Shown piece after piece: positions 1 to 8,848 of a DNA stretch of 64,000 bases; positions within the stretch are counted from its first letter, which is position 1; every line of letters begins with the position of its first letter. The stretch spans positions 2,957,751 to 3,021,750 of the forward strand of contig NZ_KI632509.1 of assembly GCF_000504245.1 (NCBI RefSeq), read 5' to 3'. Source of the DNA: Haloechinothrix halophila YIM 93223 (GTDB lineage Bacteria > Actinomycetota > Actinomycetes > Mycobacteriales > Pseudonocardiaceae). A program made the position numbers and the translations under genes. Under the pieces are notes generated by a model that had not been told where the DNA came from, searched no databases, and worked only from the letters and a program-made list of their open reading frames with translations.

Positions 1-2148
1 CTTCGCGAACGTCAAGAAGCGTGAGAGTGCTCCGTCGTGGGTCAGGTGGAGTTCGTGCATGGCCCTGGTGCAGGCGATGTAGAGCATGCATTTGTCCATG
101 TCGTTGGCGTAGTTCGTGTCATCGACGTCCGGGACGATCACGGTGTCGAACTCCAGGCCCTTGGCGATATGCGCCGAGGTGATGATGATGCCCGCGGCGA
201 ACGCGGTGCTGTCGTAGTCGAGGAAGGTCAGCTCGACACCGGCCTCGGACAGGGCGTGATAGAGCGCTTTCGCCTGCGCGACGGTCTTGCAGACGATGCC
301 GAGGGACCGGAGGTCGCTGTTCCGGTGCCGCTCGATGAGCGTCAGGATCCGTGACTCCTGCTCCCGCTGATCGGCGCAGGCGATGACCTGCGGCGGCAAG
401 CCATGGCGCTCGATCGGGACCAGCTTGTCGTTCCGGGAAATGCTCTGGGCGAAATCCGTGATCTCGGTCGTGGACCGATAGCTCTTGCACAACTCAAGGC
501 AGTCGGCGTCCGGGAAAATGCTGTGAATCGTCGCCAGCGACGACGAGCTGAACGGATTCACCGACTGGTTCGAGTCGCCCAGGATCGTCATCGTGCAGGA
601 GAACAGCTCGCGCAGCACGGCGTACTGGATCGGCGTGTAATCCTGCATCTCGTCCACCAACAGGTGACGGATGTGGTGGTAGTTCTCCTGTCGCGACGTC
701 CTGACCATGGTGTAAATCAACGGGAACACGTCGGAGTGCTCGATCTTTTTCCGGCCAAGCGGCTTGAACATCGCACGCCGGTCAGGGTCCTGCTGGTAGA
801 ACGCCTTGTAGATCGCGAACGCGTCCTTATACGGAAACATCGCGCGGACCTGCTTGCGGATGCTGGTGGTGTCGCCTGCCGACCATTTACCGCCCTTGTC
901 CCGCACTTCGTTCTTGAGTAAATGGGCCGCGGTGTTGGCCACGTGGTCAAGTCGCGTGAACACCGGAAGATCCCGCGAGTCGTTGAACATGTCCACGACC
1001 CAGTCGATGGAGAGTCGCTTGTTCTTCTGCTCGATCTCTCCCGGGCTGAACTCCTCGTCCGCGCGCGAGGTGATCCACTGCTCGAGCTCGGTGACGAACT
1101 CGGTCGTCGCCTTGTAGCGCATGCGATCGGCCATCGCCTCGTCGACCTGGTCGAGCAGCGTGACCACCTGTTCGCTGAACGTCTCGTAGTCGGTGACCTT
1201 CGCGAGGTACTTGCTGGCGATCTTGTCGAAGTCGATCTCCGCGACCTTCTCCTCACCCAGTTCGGGAAGCACGTCGGCGATGTAGTCGCCGAAGACCTTG
1301 TTTGGCGAGAGGATCATGACGTTGTCGGACGAGAGCGTGTCCTTGAACCGGTACAGCAGGAACGCGACCCGGTGCAGGGCGATCGATGTCTTCCCGGAGC
1401 CCGCCACACCTTGCAGGATCAGCACCTCGGCTGTCTCGTTGCGAATCACCGCGTTCTGTTCGCGCTGGATGGTCGCGACGATGTTCTTCATCTTGTCATC
1501 GGCGGACTGGCTCAGCTCCCGCTGCAACACCTCGTCACCGATGTTGAGCGTGGTATCGAACATGTACTGCAGGCGCCCGCCCTCGATCTTGTACTGGCGT
1601 TTGCCCGTGATGTCGCCATGGGTGGTGCCTCGAGGCGTCTCAAACGACGCAGCCCCCGACTCGAAGTCGTAGAACAGACTGGACACCGGGGCGCGCCAGT
1701 CGTGGATCACGATCTCCTGGGTCTCGGGGTCCGAGAAGTTGTGAATGCCGATGTAATACGGCGTGGCGTCCGCGGCACCATTCGTGTGGAAGTCCACACG
1801 TCCGAAGTAGGGCGACTCCAACAGCCGCTCAATCCGCTTCTGGAGCATCACCGCGTGCTCAGCCAATCGGACGGACATATCCACCTCGCCGCGGAAGTTC
1901 GCCTTCTCGGCGAAGTCCATGTCACGGAGGTTGTCCCACAGATGCTTCTTCCGCTCATCAATGGTCCGGGCGGACTTATCGATGTCGCCGGTGAGACGCT
2001 TCAACTCGCTTGTCAACAGCTGCAGCGTCTCGGCCAGATGCTGGCGCTCGTGTTGCTCGTCTCGCGTCTGCGCGTCCGTCAATGCCATCTCCGGGTCGGG
2101 CTGTGGAGAACCTACCGTCACGTCAGGGTAAAGTAGCCGCCTTGACAT
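1..2148 (-). CDS. helD: HelD-type RNA polymerase-associated helicase/ATPase (3' end cut by window)
   Basis: UvrD/PcrA-like superfamily 1 ATPase of the HelD group. These proteins bind RNA polymerase and pry it from DNA or recycle stalled complexes; some actinobacterial members (HelR) also protect against rifampicin. I translated the open minus frame: 716 codons run to the left edge without a stop, so only a short C-terminus is missing. An N-terminal coiled-coil arm (roughly residues 20-100) precedes a Walker A motif GVAGSGKTS near residue 250. A Walker B-type motif VDEMQDYTP lies near residue 497, and a late helicase motif TSAHIAKGLEF is also present. The N-terminal half contains KRQYKIEGGRLQYMF and DDKMKNIVATIQREQN, which remind me of Firmicutes (class I) HelD more than the usual actinobacterial type. 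GC also looks lower than in the neighbours. The start at 2148 has no clear ribosome site; an in-frame ATG at 2088 is possible. Confidence 0.9.
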   Translation of the reverse strand, partial: MSRRLLYPDVTVGSPQPDPEMALTDAQTRDEQHERQHLAETLQLLTSELKRLTGDIDKSARTIDERKKHLWDNLRDMDFAEKANFRGEVDMSVRLAEHAVMLQKRIERLLESPYFGRVDFHTNGAADATPYYIGIHNFSDPETQEIVIHDWRAPVSSLFYDFESGAASFETPRGTTHGDITGKRQYKIEGGRLQYMFDTTLNIGDEVLQRELSQSADDKMKNIVATIQREQNAVIRNETAEVLILQGVAGSGKTSIALHRVAFLLYRFKDTLSSDNVMILSPNKVFGDYIADVLPELGEEKVAEIDFDKIASKYLAKVTDYETFSEQVVTLLDQVDEAMADRMRYKATTEFVTELEQWITSRADEEFSPGEIEQKNKRLSIDWVVDMFNDSRDLPVFTRLDHVANTAAHLLKNEVRDKGGKWSAGDTTSIRKQVRAMFPYKDAFAIYKAFYQQDPDRRAMFKPLGRKKIEHSDVFPLIYTMVRTSRQENYHHIRHLLVDEMQDYTPIQYAVLRELFSCTMTILGDSNQSVNPFSSSSLATIHSIFPDADCLELCKSYRSTTEITDFAQSISRNDKLVPIERHGLPPQVIACADQREQESRILTLIERHRNSDLRSLGIVCKTVAQAKALYHALSEAGVELTFLDYDSTAFAAGIIITSAHIAKGLEFDTVIVPDVDDTNYANDMDKCMLYIACTRAMHELHLTHDGALSRFLTFAK

Positions 2149-2308
2149 GATGGTGGCCGGGGCGTGTAGGACCGCCTGGTGGCCGACTGAATGGCTGTCA
2201 TGCCGATCGGTCGCGGCCGCTCGGCGCCATACAGTGACCGGCCGGTAGATTCGGCGGGAACAACAGCAGCGGGCGCCCGGCGGCGTTCGAGTGAGGTGGT
2301 GTGTTGGC

Positions 2309-2707
2309 GTGACGGAACGCATGCAGATCGGCGAGGTGGCCGAGCGGACCGGGCTGTCGTTGCGCACCATCCGTTACTACGAAGAGGTCGGGCTCGTCAC
2401 GCCGAGCGCGCGGAGCCAGGGTGGGTTCCGGCTGTACGTTGAGTCTGACGTGGCGCGGCTGACGCTGGTCAAGCAGATGAAGCCGCTGGGCTTTCAACTG
2501 GAGGAGATGCGCGAACTACTGGCCGCGCTCGACCCCAACACAGACTCGCCCCATACCAGCGAGGGGGAGCGCCTGGCGCGGCTGCGCGAGTTCACCGACA
2601 TCGCCGAGCAACGGTGCGCTGAGTTGCGAGCCCGGTTGTCGGCCGCCGAGGGATTCGCCGCGATGCTGCGGATGCAGCTCACCGATCCCAGCACCACCGC
2701 TCGCTGA
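2309..2707 (+). CDS. MerR-family transcriptional regulator
   Basis: DNA-binding regulator of about 132 residues. The N-terminal winged helix-turn-helix is clear (MQIGEVAERTGLSLRTIRYY, then EVGLVTPSARSQGGFRLY). It is followed by the usual long dimerisation helix (QLEEMRELLAALDP and LREFTDIAEQRCAELRARL). No cysteine-rich metal site or large effector domain is present, so it belongs to the short MerR group whose ligand cannot be read from sequence. I chose the GTG at 2309 because a GAGGTGG ribosome site ends 9 bases upstream; an in-frame ATG at 2321 would still keep the whole HTH. It is divergent from helD. A MerR-spaced palindrome 125 bp downstream, in front of the MFS gene, suggests it controls that transporter. 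Confidence 0.9.
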   Translation: MTERMQIGEVAERTGLSLRTIRYYEEVGLVTPSARSQGGFRLYVESDVARLTLVKQMKPLGFQLEEMRELLAALDPNTDSPHTSEGERLARLREFTDIAEQRCAELRARLSAAEGFAAMLRMQLTDPSTTAR

Positions 2708-2710
2708 CGC

Positions 2711-2823
2711 CCTAGCTGTGGCTGGCCTGCCACCGAGCGGCTCCGTGACGAGACCGCACTGCGGGTCATGCAACGGCAGCATCCCGAGGTTCAGTTGGAG
2801 ACTTTGCTCGCAGAGGACGACTA
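2711..2823 (+). other. Possible gene remnant after merR (open frame without a start)
   Basis: A plus-strand frame from 2711 to the TAG at 2821-2823 reads PSCGWPATERLRDETALRVM and then QRQHPEVQLETLLAEDD. It has natural-looking codon use but no start codon. A second tail, ending HSLVAGLITEHD at the TGA at 2921-2923, sits just behind it in another frame. Both look like 3' ends of decayed genes. I do not recognise either. The rest of 2708-3013 holds the operator and hairpin listed separately. Confidence 0.25.
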
Positions 2824-2831
2824 GAACTAGA

Positions 2832-2847
2832 ACCCTCACGTTAGGGT
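2832..2847 (+). promoter_or_regulatory. Probable MerR-type operator upstream of the MFS gene
   Basis: ACCCT (2832-2836) and AGGGT (2843-2847) form an inverted repeat around CACGTT. Short palindromes of this sort, set between promoter elements, are typical of MerR-family sites. It lies between the merR gene and the MFS transporter, the only nearby intact target. The pairing of regulator and site is inferred from position. Confidence 0.45.
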
Positions 2848-2940
2848 AACGTTGCCGGGCGGAGCGGCCGCCGCGGCGGACCTGCATTCGCTGGTCGCGG
2901 GTCTGATTACCGAGCACGACTGAGGTCATTCTCCCGCCGT

Positions 2941-2968
2941 CTTGGGCGGTCCGTGCCGACCGCCCAAG
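2941..2968 (+). terminator. Perfect 11-bp hairpin before the MFS gene
   Basis: CTTGGGCGGTC (2941-2951) and GACCGCCCAAG (2958-2968) pair perfectly around a 6-base loop. No T-run follows. It could be an intrinsic terminator for whatever once lay upstream, an attenuator, or an operator about 45 bp before the MFS start. Confidence 0.4.
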
Positions 2969-3013
2969 GCTGATCAGCCCTGCGCTGGTCACCATCAACC
3001 CGTGAAGGAGCCC

Positions 3014-4294
3014 ATGCTCACCACGCTGCTGCCCCGCGCGCGTCCGCGCGCGGCAACGCCGTTCTACGGCTGGCATATCGTCGTCTGGTCGGCCGTGCTC
3101 GTGGCCGCGACCGCGCCGGGTCAGACAGCGGCGGTGTCGGTGTTCATCGACCCGATGATCGCCGAGCTCGGCATCAGCCGCTCGGCCGTGTCCACCGCCT
3201 ACCTCGTCGGCACGCTCGCCGGTGCGACCGCGATGCCGTTCGTCGGCCGAGCTCTCGACCGATTCGGCGCCCGCCGGGTCATGGTCGTGATCGCGATGGT
3301 GTTCGCGGTAGCACTCGCCGCGCTGTCGACTGTGGACTCGATCATCGGCTTGACCAGCGGCTTTGTCATCATCCGTATGGCAGGGCAAGGCGCGCTCAAC
3401 CTCGCGGCCACCACCGTGGTCGCGCTGTGGTTCCATCGCCGCCGCGGCACCGCCATCGGCATCGTTAGCGCCATCGGCGCCTCGGCCATCTGCCTGGCAC
3501 CGGTGCTGCTCGAACGGCTCATCGCCCACTGGGGCTGGCGCACCACCTGGCTCGCAGAAGGCATCGCCATCGCCGTCATCGTGATCCCGATCGCCTGGTT
3601 CGCCATCCGGGACCGGCCAGCAGATCTCGGCCAGCGTCCCGACGGCGCCAGCCATGACGACGCGGCGGCGGCCGCGGCCGCCGACTGGGGCGTCACCAGG
3701 AAGGTCGCGCTCCGGACACCGTTCTTCTGGGTTCTCACCACGATGGTCGCGAGCATCTGGATGCTGGTGACCGGCATCAACTTTCACCAGATCAGTCTGC
3801 TCACCGCGCGCGGGCTCTCCACGGCCGAAGCCGCGGGGAACTTCATCCCGCAAACCGTCGCCAGCCTCGTCGCGACCTTCGCCGCGGGCAATCTCACCGA
3901 CCGGCTGCCAGCCAAGCATCTCATCGTCGCCAGCATGGCCACCCTGATCGGTGCTCTCGCCCTTGGCACCGTCGTCAGCAGCGGAGCCATCGCCATCGTG
4001 TTCGGCGCCCTCATCGGCGCGGCGGGCGGCGCCGTGCGTGGTTTCGAGGCGGCCACCTTCGCCCGGCACTTCGGTACCCGCCACATCGGAGCCATCCGAG
4101 GGGTCGTCACGTCCATCAGCGTCGGCGCCTCCGCCTTCGGCCCGCTGCTGTTCGCCACGCTGTATGGCGCCACCGGCAGCTACTCCCCCGCCCTGCTCGG
4201 CGCGATACTGCTTCCTGTCCTCGTCATCGGCGCCGCACTCATCACCCGGCCACCAGCGCACTCGGCGGCCTCGGTCGCCACACCCGCACCGTAG
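3014..4294 (+). CDS. MFS transporter
   Basis: Twelve-helix major facilitator of 426 residues; inner-membrane secondary transport. The N-terminus TPFYGWHIVVWSAVLVAA and the TM2-3 loop GRALDRFGARRVMVV (motif A-like) place it in the group that includes oxalate/formate- and monocarboxylate-type carriers. A hydrophilic central loop (DRPADLGQRPDGASHDDA) separates the two six-helix halves. Substrate is not predictable. The ATG at 3014 has AAGGAG only 3 bases upstream; the ORF is open further up but without a better site. A MerR gene and a MerR-type palindrome lie directly upstream, which suggests induced efflux or uptake. The CDF transporter follows after 77 bp in the same direction. Confidence 0.9.
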   Translation: MLTTLLPRARPRAATPFYGWHIVVWSAVLVAATAPGQTAAVSVFIDPMIAELGISRSAVSTAYLVGTLAGATAMPFVGRALDRFGARRVMVVIAMVFAVALAALSTVDSIIGLTSGFVIIRMAGQGALNLAATTVVALWFHRRRGTAIGIVSAIGASAICLAPVLLERLIAHWGWRTTWLAEGIAIAVIVIPIAWFAIRDRPADLGQRPDGASHDDAAAAAAADWGVTRKVALRTPFFWVLTTMVASIWMLVTGINFHQISLLTARGLSTAEAAGNFIPQTVASLVATFAAGNLTDRLPAKHLIVASMATLIGALALGTVVSSGAIAIVFGALIGAAGGAVRGFEAATFARHFGTRHIGAIRGVVTSISVGASAFGPLLFATLYGATGSYSPALLGAILLPVLVIGAALITRPPAHSAASVATPAP

Positions 4295-4371
4295 GCGAGC
4301 ACGACAGGCTGTCTGCGACGAGCGGCCTTATCTCCGATGGCCTCCGACGCGATCCCGGTAGGGTGTCGCCC

Positions 4372-5301
4372 GTGGCCAGCGAGGGAAGCACCAAAGCCGT
4401 CATCACCGCGATGTTCGCCAATCTCGGCATCGCGGTCACCAAGTTCATCGCCGCCGCCCTGACCGGCTCGTCGTCAATGCTGGCCGAAGGGGTGCACTCG
4501 CTGGCTGACACCAGCAACCAGGCGCTGCTCCTGCTCGGCGGCAAACGGGCTAAGCGGCCTGCCACGCCGAAGCATCCGTTTGGCTACGGTCGCGAGCGCT
4601 ATGTCTACGCGTTCATCGTCTCCATCGTGCTGTTCACCCTCGGCGGTCTGTTCGCGCTCTACGAGGCCTGGCACAAATGGAGCCACCCCGAGGCGATTAC
4701 CAACTGGCACTGGGTCCCGATCGCCGTGCTGCTCATCGCGATCGTGATGGAAAGCTATGCGCTGCGTACCGCTGTCGTCGAATCCAACCGCGTCCGCGGG
4801 CGCCAATCCTGGTCCGAATTCGTCCGGCACGCCAAAGCACCCGAACTCCCGGTCATCCTGCTCGAAGACATCGGCGCACTACTCGGCCTCGCCTTCGCCC
4901 TCGCCGGGGTCTCCCTCACCCTCGCCACCGGCGACGGACGCTGGGACGCCGCAGGCACCGCCATGATCGGCGTGCTGCTCGTCGTCATCGCTGTCGTGCT
5001 CGCCGTCGAGATGAAATCCCTGCTCGTCGGCGAAGGTGCCGCCCGCGAGCACCAACTCGCCATCCAACGGGCGCTGCCCGGCGATGGCATCGACGCCATC
5101 GTTCGCCTCCGCACGCTGCATCTCGGCCCCGACGAACTCCTCGTCGCCGCCAATGTCGCCGTCGCACCCACCGCTACCGCCGAAGCGGTAGCCGACGCTA
5201 TCGACGCCGCCGAACACCGCATCCGCGCCGCCGTTCCCATCGCCACAATCATCTACATCGAGCCCGACCTCACCAGTGAGAAGAATCCACCTCTCAGCTA
5301 G
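4372..5301 (+). CDS. Cation diffusion facilitator (CDF) family metal transporter
   Basis: Membrane antiporter that exports divalent metal (zinc, or less often Mn, Fe or Co) against protons. About 309 residues with six predicted helices. TM2 carries the H-x3-D metal site as AEGVHSLADTSNQALLL (His about residue 42, Asp about 46). A basic GKRAKRPATPKHPFGYGRERY loop is followed by further helices. TM5 contains LLEDIGALLGLAFALAGV, a variant seen in the ZnT9-like CDF branch rather than the common HxxxD pattern. A cytoplasmic C-terminal domain ends the protein. The GTG at 4372 has GGTAGGG 8 bases upstream; a GTG at 4363 is also in frame. It is convergent with the next minus gene, with a hairpin over its stop codon. 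Confidence 0.9.
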   Translation: MASEGSTKAVITAMFANLGIAVTKFIAAALTGSSSMLAEGVHSLADTSNQALLLLGGKRAKRPATPKHPFGYGRERYVYAFIVSIVLFTLGGLFALYEAWHKWSHPEAITNWHWVPIAVLLIAIVMESYALRTAVVESNRVRGRQSWSEFVRHAKAPELPVILLEDIGALLGLAFALAGVSLTLATGDGRWDAAGTAMIGVLLVVIAVVLAVEMKSLLVGEGAAREHQLAIQRALPGDGIDAIVRLRTLHLGPDELLVAANVAVAPTATAEAVADAIDAAEHRIRAAVPIATIIYIEPDLTSEKNPPLS

Positions 5302-5316
5302 CTGAGGCGGGTGGCG
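5287..5316. terminator. Palindromic hairpin between convergent genes
   Basis: A perfect 14-bp palindrome CTCAGCTAGCTGAG (5293-5306) overlaps the CDF stop codon, and flanking CCAC/GGTGG can lengthen the stem. CTAGGGCCTAG follows at 5329-5339. The converging transcripts make a bidirectional terminator likely, although no T-run is visible. Confidence 0.4.
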
Positions 5317-5335
5317 GGTAGCGCCACGCTAGGGC

Positions 5336-7540
5336 CTAGTGGACGACCACGGACACCTCCGCGGACGCGGTGATGTCGGAGTCGGTCGTGGAGGTCGCTG
5401 TCACGGTGACGGTGGATCGCCCGGGATGTGCCTCGGGCGGGACCTCGATGGTGACCGCCGCGAGGCCATCGTCGCCTGCCGCCACGGTGAGCTCCTCGGG
5501 ATCGATCGCCGCTGTCCAGCCGTCCGGCAGGTCGCTGACCGTCAGCTGATAGGTGTCTGTGCCCTCGCCGACGTTGCTGACCAGGAACCCAGCCGTGCCG
5601 GCTTCGCCTGCCTGAATCCTGACCGGTTGCCTGGCTGTGGTGATCTCGACACCGAGTTCCGCCGCTTCGTCGTCGGCGACCCGGAGCAGGAACAGGCCCT
5701 CCTCTCGACCGCTCACGGCGATCGTGCCGGAGTCGAAGAACGGGTAGTTCGACCAGGTCCCGTCGAACGTGACGCCGCTGTGGTCCGGGAAGGTGTCGAA
5801 GAAGCCGACCGGCTCGAGCCGAGGGTCGTCGGGATCATCGATGGCGGCGGTGTCGAGTAACCGCAGCCCGCTGCTGTAGTTCGACTGGTACAGCAGTCCT
5901 TCGTGGACATAGTTGTTGTGGTCTGGCGAGACCGTGTCGTGGGAGTGTTCGAAGTGGACCTTCGGCTCCTCGAGGTCGCGCACGTCGACCACGATCGTGC
6001 GGGTGTTCATGCCTGGCTCGCCCGTCTCCTCGTCGACGGCGTTGACCTCGTCCAGTTCGTCGTTGGCGATCAGGAAGCCGTGATCCTCGGTGAGCCAGCC
6101 CTGGTGGGCGTAGCCGACGTCGGGATAGTCCGTCACGCCGAGCGTCACCGGCTGCGCCTTGTTGGTGACGTCGACAATGACGATCTTGGTCTCCGCGGCG
6201 TTGAAGCAGATCTCGTGGCCGGTGTAGCGCTCGTCCGGGCCGTCGTAGCTCACACACTGGGTATCGTGCACATAGGCCGCTGGTGACACGTCTTCGGCAG
6301 GGCCACCGACCGATCGTGCGGCGGTGCCGGGACCGCCTTCCTCGAGGTAGCAGCCGGCGAAAGTGGGGTTCTTCGGTTCGTTGATGTCCACCATGTGCAG
6401 CCCGGACAGGCACTGGTCGGGTGCCACGATCCCGCTGTTGCCCCCGACGATGTAGGCGATCCCGGTGTCCTCGTTGATCGCGATGTTGTGGGCGGCCGAG
6501 TTGAACCGGTAGTGGGCGTCCGTGTCCCATTCTCGCGGTTCGTCCACACCGCGCAGGCGAGTCAGGTCGAACACCGTCATCCCGTGCTGCTCGGACTCGC
6601 TCACGGTGAACGCGTGGTTGTCGTGCACCTTGATGTCGTGCCAGACCGCCTGGACGAGCCCCGGATTCGGCAGCTCACCGAGGTACTCCGCGTTGAACGG
6701 GTCGGTCACGCGGAAGAAGGCGATGCCGTTGGTCTTGCCGAGAATCACGTACTCGTCGTGCACGCCGTCGGGACCGGGCTCGGGATCGGTCCAGCCCCAG
6801 ATGTCGCTGATACCCGCGCTGTCGAACTCCTCGTCGGGCACGAATCCGAGCAAATCGACGCCATCGCACTCGAACGGGCCCGCCATACCATCCACGCACG
6901 GCACATCCGACAACCGCTCCGTCGGCACCGTCGTGATCCGGGTGAGTGAGACGTTGACCGTCGTCTCCGCCACCACCGCGTCCCGGATCGGCTGCCCGTC
7001 GCTGTTCTTGAGTTCGAGCACCGGGATCTCGGCGGTGATGGCGTTGCGACCGGTGACCTGATCGTCGCGCCGGACCTGGATGAGGCCGATGGCGCCCGCC
7101 TGCTCCGCGGATTGGGCCTTCTGCGCGAAGGTGTAGGTCGGACAGACGTCGCCCGGGTTGGAGCTTTCCTGATCGTCGACGATGGCGATCTTGCCTTCGA
7201 CATCGACCTGCTGGTACGAGGCTGGGGTGCACCCGGTGCCCGCGTAGACGAGGTCGGCCGTCTGGTCCTCGACAGGACCCGACCCGCTCCAGTGATTGGC
7301 CGGAAGGAACCCAGCCAGGTCCTCGGGGCCGTTCACCAAGACCCCGACACCACCCGCTTCCTGCTGCTCTCCATGTTCCGGGTCCGGATGCGCCGCGGCC
7401 GGCAGCGCCGCCACCGCCCCCGAGAGCATGAGCCCGACCGCAGCGTAGGCGGTGACCAGCCGACCGGAGATCCGTCCGTTCCTGCTCGCCGCGACCGTTC
7501 GCTCCCGCCCGGTCGATGTACGGCACCTGTTGATGCGCAT
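5336..7540 (-). CDS. Secreted PA-domain / LVIVD-repeat (choice-of-anchor B-like) protein with C-terminal NEW3-like domain
   Basis: Exported protein of 734 residues. A long basic N-terminus leads into a signal segment (TAYAAVGLMLSGAVAALPAAAHP, about residues 29-50). A protease-associated domain follows (about 65-195; VCPTYTFAQKAQSAEQAGAIG). An LVIVD beta-propeller-like repeat region covers about 205-610, with recurring GLHMVDINEPKNP, MTVFDLTRL and HDTQCVSYDGPD segments. It ends with a NEW3-like Ig-type domain (FLVSNVGEGTDTYQLTVSDL) that often helps cell-wall or sugar attachment. The ATG at 7540 follows AGGAG at 7 bases. Its middle is paralogous to the gene at 23400-24716, which lacks the PA and NEW3-like parts. 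The biochemical role is unknown for this family; surface location is the safe inference. Confidence 0.85.
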   Translation of the reverse strand: MRINRCRTSTGRERTVAASRNGRISGRLVTAYAAVGLMLSGAVAALPAAAHPDPEHGEQQEAGGVGVLVNGPEDLAGFLPANHWSGSGPVEDQTADLVYAGTGCTPASYQQVDVEGKIAIVDDQESSNPGDVCPTYTFAQKAQSAEQAGAIGLIQVRRDDQVTGRNAITAEIPVLELKNSDGQPIRDAVVAETTVNVSLTRITTVPTERLSDVPCVDGMAGPFECDGVDLLGFVPDEEFDSAGISDIWGWTDPEPGPDGVHDEYVILGKTNGIAFFRVTDPFNAEYLGELPNPGLVQAVWHDIKVHDNHAFTVSESEQHGMTVFDLTRLRGVDEPREWDTDAHYRFNSAAHNIAINEDTGIAYIVGGNSGIVAPDQCLSGLHMVDINEPKNPTFAGCYLEEGGPGTAARSVGGPAEDVSPAAYVHDTQCVSYDGPDERYTGHEICFNAAETKIVIVDVTNKAQPVTLGVTDYPDVGYAHQGWLTEDHGFLIANDELDEVNAVDEETGEPGMNTRTIVVDVRDLEEPKVHFEHSHDTVSPDHNNYVHEGLLYQSNYSSGLRLLDTAAIDDPDDPRLEPVGFFDTFPDHSGVTFDGTWSNYPFFDSGTIAVSGREEGLFLLRVADDEAAELGVEITTARQPVRIQAGEAGTAGFLVSNVGEGTDTYQLTVSDLPDGWTAAIDPEELTVAAGDDGLAAVTIEVPPEAHPGRSTVTVTATSTTDSDITASAEVSVVVH

Positions 7541-7660
7541 GTCGACTCCTCCGTTTCGCTTGCTAGCAGTAACGAGCCCGCACGAAACGGGTAACGGAGC
7601 AGAACCCACTCATCACGGGATCGAGGCTACGCACGAGGTCCTCGGTGAGGACCGCGCTCG

Positions 7661-8482
7661 GTGGCCCCGCTGCATAAGGCCAATGGAAACCAGCAGGCAG
7701 CGATCACAGCCGGTCAGCAGTTCATCGGCCCTCCCGTAGGTAGCAGCCTGTTCGCGGCAGCAGGGGCGCTGCCATTCGGTATCAACGCCTGTTCGTTGCT
7801 GCTCTCTGCGTCACTGCTGGTGACCATGCCACGGGGCAAGGGGCAGAACCGCGAGCCACAGTCGATGCGTGCGGCCATCGCGACTGGGTTGGTGTGGCTC
7901 CGGCGTCACCGGGTCATGCGGACTCTCGCCATGTTGCTCGGTGTTAACTCCTTCTCCGGGCAGATGGCCAACGCGATTCTCGTACTGATCGCGACCGATC
8001 AACTCGGCGTATCTGCGGGAGGCTATGGTCTTCTACTAGCCGCAGCCGCCGTGGGCAGCGTTTTCGGCGGTGTTGTCAACGCCTACATTATCCGCCGTAT
8101 TGGATCCCTCCCTACGCTCATAACCAGCTTAACTCTCAACATAGTCGCGTTCGCGGGAGTAGCTCTCAGTCCTTCTGCGATCGCTCTGGGCTGCTTCCTC
8201 GCAGTGAACGGGTTTGCCACGACCATGTGGAATGTAGTGACAACCACCATGCGCCAGCAGCTCGTACCCGCTGGAATACTCGGCAGCGTTACCAGCGTCT
8301 ACAAGTTGCTAGGCTGGGGTTTGATTCCATTGGGCACGTTGACTGGTGGTTTAATCGCGCACTCTTTCGGAATTCGGACATCCTACGCGTTCGCAGCAAC
8401 AATTCGCGCTATCGTGTTGGTCGCGGTATTGCCGATACTGGTCTCGGGAATGCGTGCCACACCGATCTGGACCAAACGGTGA
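7661..8482 (+). pseudogene. 5'-truncated MFS (DHA3-like drug efflux) gene
   Basis: The readable frame matches only the last two thirds of a drug-efflux MFS protein. It begins at LHKANGNQQAAITAGQQFIG, which in full-length relatives lies after TM4, and continues to the normal C-terminus (eight or so helices). A TGA closes this frame at 7646-7648. Weakly related sequence continues upstream in another frame (THEVLGEDRARW), so the 5' part is lost and frameshifted. GC drops toward the end of the fragment. It forms the left side of a patch of decayed genes around the Shedu homologue. Confidence 0.7.
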
Positions 8483-8634
8483 CGGCCGGATCTGACGAAC
8501 AACTGAGTCGAAGTGGGTACACGGTCACCTTCAGGCAAGTGACCGCGTGCTGCTGGCTGCCGTTGTGGAGATCGATGCCCCGCCGTCATGCCGGCGAAGG
8601 CCGAGGAGAAGAGGTGACGAAGTCAGCCGCCTGG

Positions 8635-8842
8635 TCAGCGAACCGCCGCTAGCTGTCGGTGCAACACCGGGTTGTCGACCTCGGCGGCGATGACGGCGGC
8701 CGTTCCGGCTGCGCCGGACTCTCCCGCACGCGCGCGCAGGATCGCCGCTGTCGCCATCAGTTCGCGCATACCGAGCCGCGAAGCGAGAATCTCGAGCTCC
8801 GAGATGAGGTGCTTCGCACGGTCGACGCCGGTGGCAACCGCC
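8635..8842 (-). pseudogene. C-terminal remnant of a regulator-like protein
   Basis: Only about 68 codons remain in frame, from a TGA upstream of 8842 to the TGA at 8635. The reading includes VDRAKHLISELEILASRLGM and then RELMATAAILRARAGESGAA. The helical, Ala/Leu/Arg-rich text and a DNPVLHRQLAAVR end resemble the TPR-type C-termini of actinobacterial LuxR/BTAD-like regulators. That resemblance is from memory and may be wrong. No start is available. The remainder of 8483-8848 holds nothing I can identify. Confidence 0.4.
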
Positions 8843-8848
8843 GGTCAT

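Noticed and set aside
2516-4261. Long minus-strand open frame over the MFS gene
   Set aside because: Low-complexity Asp/Gly/Arg text with no domain; it is the antisense shadow of the MFS gene, common at this GC content.
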